Shown here piece after piece: positions 60,526 to 64,000 of a DNA stretch of 64,000 bases. How positions within the stretch are numbered: the first letter of the stretch is position 1; each line of letters opens with the position of its first letter. The stretch spans positions 186,001 through 250,000 of the forward strand of contig NZ_CABJDN010000009.1 of assembly GCF_902364365.1 (NCBI RefSeq). The letters are read 5' to 3'. Source of the DNA: Bacteroides intestinalis. Lineage in GTDB: Bacteria > Bacteroidota > Bacteroidia > Bacteroidales > Bacteroidaceae. Position numbers and translations under genes: made by a program. The notes beneath the pieces were generated by a model. It was not told where the DNA came from and made no database searches. It saw only the letters and a list, made by a program, of their open reading frames with translations.

Positions 60526-60672
60526 ATTGCGAAAAATCAGTATATAAAATAAAAAAATAAGATTTACATTAAAATGGCTTTTTTTTAAGATAAGCAGAAT
60601 CTGCTATTCGGACATAAAACGAGTTAATTCTCACATTTTTATTTATTTGTGCAAGAATTAAAAATATTCATG

Positions 60673-60680
60673 TACATTTG
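60673..60680 (+). promoter_or_regulatory. Promoter -7 box of the membrane histidine kinase gene
   Basis: TACATTTG at 60673-60680 fits the -7 consensus, with a TTTG at 60646-60649 (23 bases apart, slightly long). The transcript would begin near 60687. That excludes the GTG at 60649 and makes ATG 60703 the likely start of the kinase. Confidence 0.5.
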
Positions 60681-60702
60681 CAAAATGAGTTATTCTTCAG
60701 CT

Positions 60703-62124
60703 ATGAAAAAACGCTATCAGCTACTGAAAAGAGTTTCGATTATTCTGATCTTCTTTGTCCTATTTACAAAGATGCATGCGGTAGAACCCCAGTACGCTGA
60801 ACCCCAAGATATTCAGAAAGCAGAAACCAATGTTGAAGTTGAAGACCATCCACAAGATTATATTGTAATCAAGATACCTTTCCAAGCCAAGTACAAACCT
60901 CTTTTTATTTGTATCATTGTTCTGGCTCTCTCTTCCATTTGTTTTTTCATCATCTATCCGCTACTTCTCTATGTCAGAGAGTCTAAAAGAAAGCGCACCG
61001 CCCAAAGGGAACTAACCAGGGAAAAGGAATTATTATCGCTATCACTCGAAAAGAGCAACATCTACGCCTGGAAATACATAGAGAAAACAAATGCTTTCAT
61101 CTGTGATAAAGAATTCTTTGAGCATCTGGATATGCCTTTCCGTGCTTTCACCCTACAAGAAATGGCCGAAACGATACATCCGGAAGACAGAGTGGATGTG
61201 TTGAACACGTTTTATCATGTGAAAAACCAACCGGATTCCAAAACGCACACCCAATGCCGGTGCAACTTTAATGGTAAAGGGTATATCTGGTATGAACTCC
61301 GTTATGTCAATCCCACGGAAGCAATGGCGGAAACGGCCTCCATTATAGGCTTAATCACCAATGTGCAACACTTCAAGGACAAAGAAGAGGAACTCATGAG
61401 AGCAAAAGACCTGGCGATAGAGGCAGAACTGAAGCAATCTTTCCTCGCCAATATGAGCCATGAAATACGTACTCCACTGAATGCAATTGTGGGGTTCTCC
61501 AACTTACTTGTCAGCGAAGACGACCTCCCCGATGAAGAGAAAGCTGACTTCATCAATACGATCAATACAAATTGCGAATTGCTTCTGAAACTCATCAATG
61601 ATATACTGGAACTCTCCCGTATCGAATCGGGCAACATGACTTTCTCCTATTCAACGTGTAATCTGAATAATTGGGTGGATAGTATGTATTTGACACATTC
61701 CTTATTGATACCCAAGGAAATAGAGTTCATCAAAGAAGTGCCCGATGCCGCATTCTTCATCAATACGGACGTGAACCGCCTCAGCCAGATAATGACTAAC
61801 TTCCTGAATAATGCCACTAAGTTTACCAAATCAGGATACATCAAACTGGGTTATGAAATTGATTTTTCAACATACGAAGTCTCCATTTACGTAGAAGATA
61901 CCGGCAAAGGTATTCCGAAAGAAGAGCAACGAATGATATTCGAACACTTCTACAAACAAGATGAATTTGTTCAAGGCACGGGTCTGGGACTTTCCATCAG
62001 CATGGTAATTGCGGAAAAACTCGGTGGGAAGATTAGTGTGGCCTCAGAGATTGGAAAAGGAAGCCGGTTCACTTTCCTCCTACCCTATCATAATGAAAGC
62101 GAGGAATTCTTTTCTGCCGGATAA
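60703..62124 (+). CDS. Membrane sensor histidine kinase with PAS domain
   Basis: A 473-residue kinase. MKKRYQLLKRVSIILIFFVL is a signal peptide or first membrane segment, a short periplasmic part follows (about 25-62), then a membrane segment (66-91), a PAS-like domain (115-225), HisKA with His253 (FLANMSHEIRTPLNAIVGFS) and the ATPase domain (NFLNNATKFTKSGYI, VEDTGKGIPKEE, GTGLGLSISMVIAEKLGG). There is no response regulator next to it. The HisKA segment is close to that of the kinase at 55857-57458, so the two are relatives. The start was set from the promoter; a GTG at 60649 or an ATG at 60685 would only add residues before the signal. Confidence 0.84.
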   Translation: MKKRYQLLKRVSIILIFFVLFTKMHAVEPQYAEPQDIQKAETNVEVEDHPQDYIVIKIPFQAKYKPLFICIIVLALSSICFFIIYPLLLYVRESKRKRTAQRELTREKELLSLSLEKSNIYAWKYIEKTNAFICDKEFFEHLDMPFRAFTLQEMAETIHPEDRVDVLNTFYHVKNQPDSKTHTQCRCNFNGKGYIWYELRYVNPTEAMAETASIIGLITNVQHFKDKEEELMRAKDLAIEAELKQSFLANMSHEIRTPLNAIVGFSNLLVSEDDLPDEEKADFINTINTNCELLLKLINDILELSRIESGNMTFSYSTCNLNNWVDSMYLTHSLLIPKEIEFIKEVPDAAFFINTDVNRLSQIMTNFLNNATKFTKSGYIKLGYEIDFSTYEVSIYVEDTGKGIPKEEQRMIFEHFYKQDEFVQGTGLGLSISMVIAEKLGGKISVASEIGKGSRFTFLLPYHNESEEFFSAG

Positions 62125-62149
62125 CTTCACAGATACCCAAAGAATGTAG

Positions 62150-62157
62150 TATCTTTG
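62150..62157 (+). promoter_or_regulatory. Promoter -7 box of the RluA-type gene
   Basis: TATCTTTG at 62150-62157 is a perfect -7 box. The transcript would begin near 62164, directly at the ATG 62165, so the mRNA would be almost leaderless, as is common in Bacteroides. Confidence 0.55.
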
Positions 62158-62164
62158 CACCATT

Positions 62165-63790
62165 ATGTTGCACCGTTTTACTACTTCAATCAGCGATATT
62201 CCACTTCCGGAAAGGTTTACTTACCCTTTCTGTTATACTCCTCATCCATTGTGTGTAATGGCAGCGGAAGAGGTACAAAACTACCTCAGCAAGCAAAGCG
62301 ACTGGCAAGAGGAATTAAGCCAGGGGAAAATGTTCGGAGTGCTGATAGTGCAAACCGAAGATGGAAGCATAGGTTATTTAACCGCCTTCTCGGGCATATT
62401 AGCCGGGAAGAATATACATCCGTATTTTGTACCTCCCGTGTACGATTTATTGCAACCTCAAGGCTTCTTCAAAATAGAAGAAGAAAACATATCCACTATC
62501 AACCGTCGTATCCGCCGGCTGGAAGAGGATAAGAAATATATTGACCTGTTATCAGATCTTACCCAAACCACCCAATCTGCACAAGATGCATTGTCAATTG
62601 CCAAGATACAATTGAAAGAAGCAAAAGAAAAAAGAGAATTGCTCAGAAAAACAGGTCAGCTTGATGCAAAGGAAGAAGCTGATCTGATACGAGAGAGCCA
62701 GTTCCAGAAGGCAGAATATAAGCGATTGGAACGCTCCTGGAAAGAGAAGATAGCCTTCTTGCAGGTAGAAGCAGGTAATTGGGAAAAACAAATACAGGAG
62801 CTGAAAGCAGAACGTAAAGTCCGCTCTGCCGCCTTGCAACAACAACTATTCGAACAATTCAGAATGTTGAACTACCGGGGAGAAGTGAAAACTTTATGCG
62901 ACATATTCGAGCAAACCGTACATAAGACTCCTCCCGCCGGCGCGGGTGAATGTGCCGCTCCTAAATTGTTACAACAAGCTTATCTGCATCATTGGAAACC
63001 GATAGCCATGGCCGAATTCTGGTGGGGTAATTCTCCCAAAAACGAAGTACGGCATCACGGTTATTACTATCCAGCCTGTAAGGGCAAATGCGAACCAATT
63101 CTCCGGCACATGTTACAGGGATTAGAGGTAGAAGCAAATCCTATGCAACAGGAGGCGGAACGAAGTAATGAAAAATTGAATATAGTTTATGAAGACCAAT
63201 GGCTATTGATTATTAATAAGCCTGCCGGAATGCTTTCAGTACCCGGAAAAGAGAGACAGACGTCCATATACGACCTAGCAAGAAAGGCTTATCCGGAAGC
63301 AGATGGTCCCATGATCGTACATCGGCTGGATATGGCTACATCGGGACTTTTAATCATTGCCAAAGATAAGAAGACGCACCAGCACTTACAGGCACAATTC
63401 AAGAATCGTAGTATCCGGAAGAAGTACATAGCCTTGCTCGATGGCATCGTCCCGGAAGATGAGGGCACTATTGAACTACCGCTTTGCCCCAATCCATTGG
63501 ACCGCCCCCGGCAAATGGTAGACACACAATATGGCAAGCCTGCCATCACTTATTATCAGGTTCTCGAACGTACAGATAAATATACACGTATAGCCTTTTC
63601 TCCCCATACGGGACGTACTCACCAACTTCGCGTGCATGCGGCACATCCGTCAGGCCTGCATTGCCCCATCATAGGCGACGAGCTTTATGGAAAGAAAGAC
63701 AAAAGGCTCTATCTGCATGCTGAGTCCATAGAGTTCACCCATCCCGTCAACGGGCAGCCCATGTGTATTATGGAAAAAGCAGACTTCTGA
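62165..63790 (+). CDS. RluA-family pseudouridine synthase with a long N-terminal extension
   Basis: A 541-residue protein. The catalytic domain (about 336-541) has the RluA signature HRLDMATSGLLI (386-397, catalytic Asp389), LLIINKPAGMLSVPG, KKYIALL and FSPHTGRTHQLRVHAAHP. The first 335 residues are not found in ordinary RluA: a globular start (MLHRFTTSISDIPLPERFTY), a coiled coil (130-225) and a Trp/Cys-rich part (HHWKPIAMAEFWWGNSPKNE, YYPACKGKCEPILRHMLQG). Bacteroidales RluA-type enzymes with this extension are known; its role is unclear. It should modify uridines in rRNA or tRNA. Confidence 0.86.
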   Translation: MLHRFTTSISDIPLPERFTYPFCYTPHPLCVMAAEEVQNYLSKQSDWQEELSQGKMFGVLIVQTEDGSIGYLTAFSGILAGKNIHPYFVPPVYDLLQPQGFFKIEEENISTINRRIRRLEEDKKYIDLLSDLTQTTQSAQDALSIAKIQLKEAKEKRELLRKTGQLDAKEEADLIRESQFQKAEYKRLERSWKEKIAFLQVEAGNWEKQIQELKAERKVRSAALQQQLFEQFRMLNYRGEVKTLCDIFEQTVHKTPPAGAGECAAPKLLQQAYLHHWKPIAMAEFWWGNSPKNEVRHHGYYYPACKGKCEPILRHMLQGLEVEANPMQQEAERSNEKLNIVYEDQWLLIINKPAGMLSVPGKERQTSIYDLARKAYPEADGPMIVHRLDMATSGLLIIAKDKKTHQHLQAQFKNRSIRKKYIALLDGIVPEDEGTIELPLCPNPLDRPRQMVDTQYGKPAITYYQVLERTDKYTRIAFSPHTGRTHQLRVHAAHPSGLHCPIIGDELYGKKDKRLYLHAESIEFTHPVNGQPMCIMEKADF

Positions 63791-63795
63791 TTATT

Positions 63796-63862
63796 GCTTT
63801 TTCAAAAAGCTCGGATAGAGGAAAAGTTGACGAGTTAACTTCCTTTCTGTATGGAAAGGAAG
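63796..63862 (+). terminator. Hairpins after the RluA-type gene
   Basis: GCTTTTTCAAAAAGC (63796-63810) lies five bases past the stop, and CTTCCTTTC (63839-63847) pairs with GAAAGGAAG (63854-63862) as a 9-bp stem. Neither is followed by a long T-run, so termination is likely but not certain. Confidence 0.5.
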
Positions 63863-63941
63863 AATCAAAAAGCCTATATAAACCAACAAATAACTTAGGA
63901 AATGGGCTTATCCGCATAAGCAGCATGTAGATTTTAATCCC

Positions 63942-63949
63942 TATTTTTG
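63942..63949 (+). promoter_or_regulatory. Promoter -7 box near the right edge
   Basis: TATTTTTG at 63942-63949 suggests a plus-strand gene that begins just beyond the window. No start codon with an open frame is visible in the last 50 bases. Confidence 0.4.
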
Positions 63950-64000
63950 CAAACGGATAAATCGATCCGATCAAGACACTATTAACTCAATTAATGATAA

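Noticed and set aside
60649..60702. GTG start of the membrane histidine kinase
   Set aside because: The -7 box at 60673-60680 lies downstream of that codon, and the signal peptide begins at 60703.

Overview
The window looks like a chromosome segment of a gut Bacteroides (order Bacteroidales). The evidence is: FimA/Mfa-type fimbrial genes with a lipoprotein anchor, DUF3575/DUF3868 proteins, an HU-like protein followed by a 'smalltalk' peptide, a HAD-hotdog fusion of the kind known from Bacteroidales menaquinone synthesis, Imm-type poly-immunity proteins, and many promoters with the Bacteroides -7 box TAnnTTTG. No tRNA, rRNA or CRISPR array was seen. Most of the window is accessory DNA. Housekeeping-like stretches lie at about 23.2-28.6 kb and after 55 kb.

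Layout. (1) 1-7.2 kb, minus strand: an immunity-type cluster with an Imm26-like protein cut by the window edge, a poly-immunity protein with three tandem repeats, an AraC regulator, a DUF2931-type lipoprotein, a short cytosolic protein, a second lipoprotein and an exported protein. A TetR regulator follows. (2) 8.1-17.4 kb: a three-gene restriction-modification operon (SNF2-type translocase, beta-class adenine methyltransferase, type III-like Res with a visible PD-(D/E)xK site). (3) 17.6-23 kb: two decayed genes, a HipB-HipS-HipT toxin-antitoxin operon whose promoter region holds three palindromes spaced exactly 61 bp apart, a structured hairpin region, and an unknown gene. (4) 23.2-28.6 kb: an operon-like run of HAD-hotdog fusion, DUF3352-type membrane protein, zinc alcohol dehydrogenase and SpoU methyltransferase. 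(5) 28.8-33.2 kb: an HU-like protein with smalltalk peptide, an Mrr-nuclease STAND NTPase, and a small unknown protein. (6) 33.4-41.8 kb: a fimbrial operon, then a 366-bp segment bounded by 16-bp inverted repeats that carries one outward-facing promoter, then a tyrosine recombinase gene. I read this as a phase-variable invertible promoter, here facing away from the operon (OFF). (7) 42.1-45.2 kb: AAA ATPase + DUF4276 + TerB/nuclease-like protein. (8) 45.6-53.7 kb: a complete Wadjet-like jetABCD operon followed by a SWIM zinc-finger gene. (9) 53.9-64 kb: a truncated ATPase fused to a glycine-zipper lipoprotein gene, a metallo-hydrolase, two histidine kinases, a DEAD-box RNA helicase, a VOC-GNAT fusion and an RluA-type pseudouridine synthase.

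Together, 8-54 kb is a dense defence island: restriction-modification, HipBST, Mrr-STAND, ATPase/TOPRIM-like pair and Wadjet, interleaved with a phase-variable surface structure. Gene decay marks turnover here: a stop codon inside the Walker A motif of one AAA_14 ATPase, loss of nearly all of a second one, a frameshifted gene, and other remnants. The most interesting items for follow-up are the invertible fimbrial promoter, the ATPase/DUF4276/nuclease trio, the SWIM gene attached to Wadjet, the SNF2-Mod-Res operon and the triple immunity-repeat protein.
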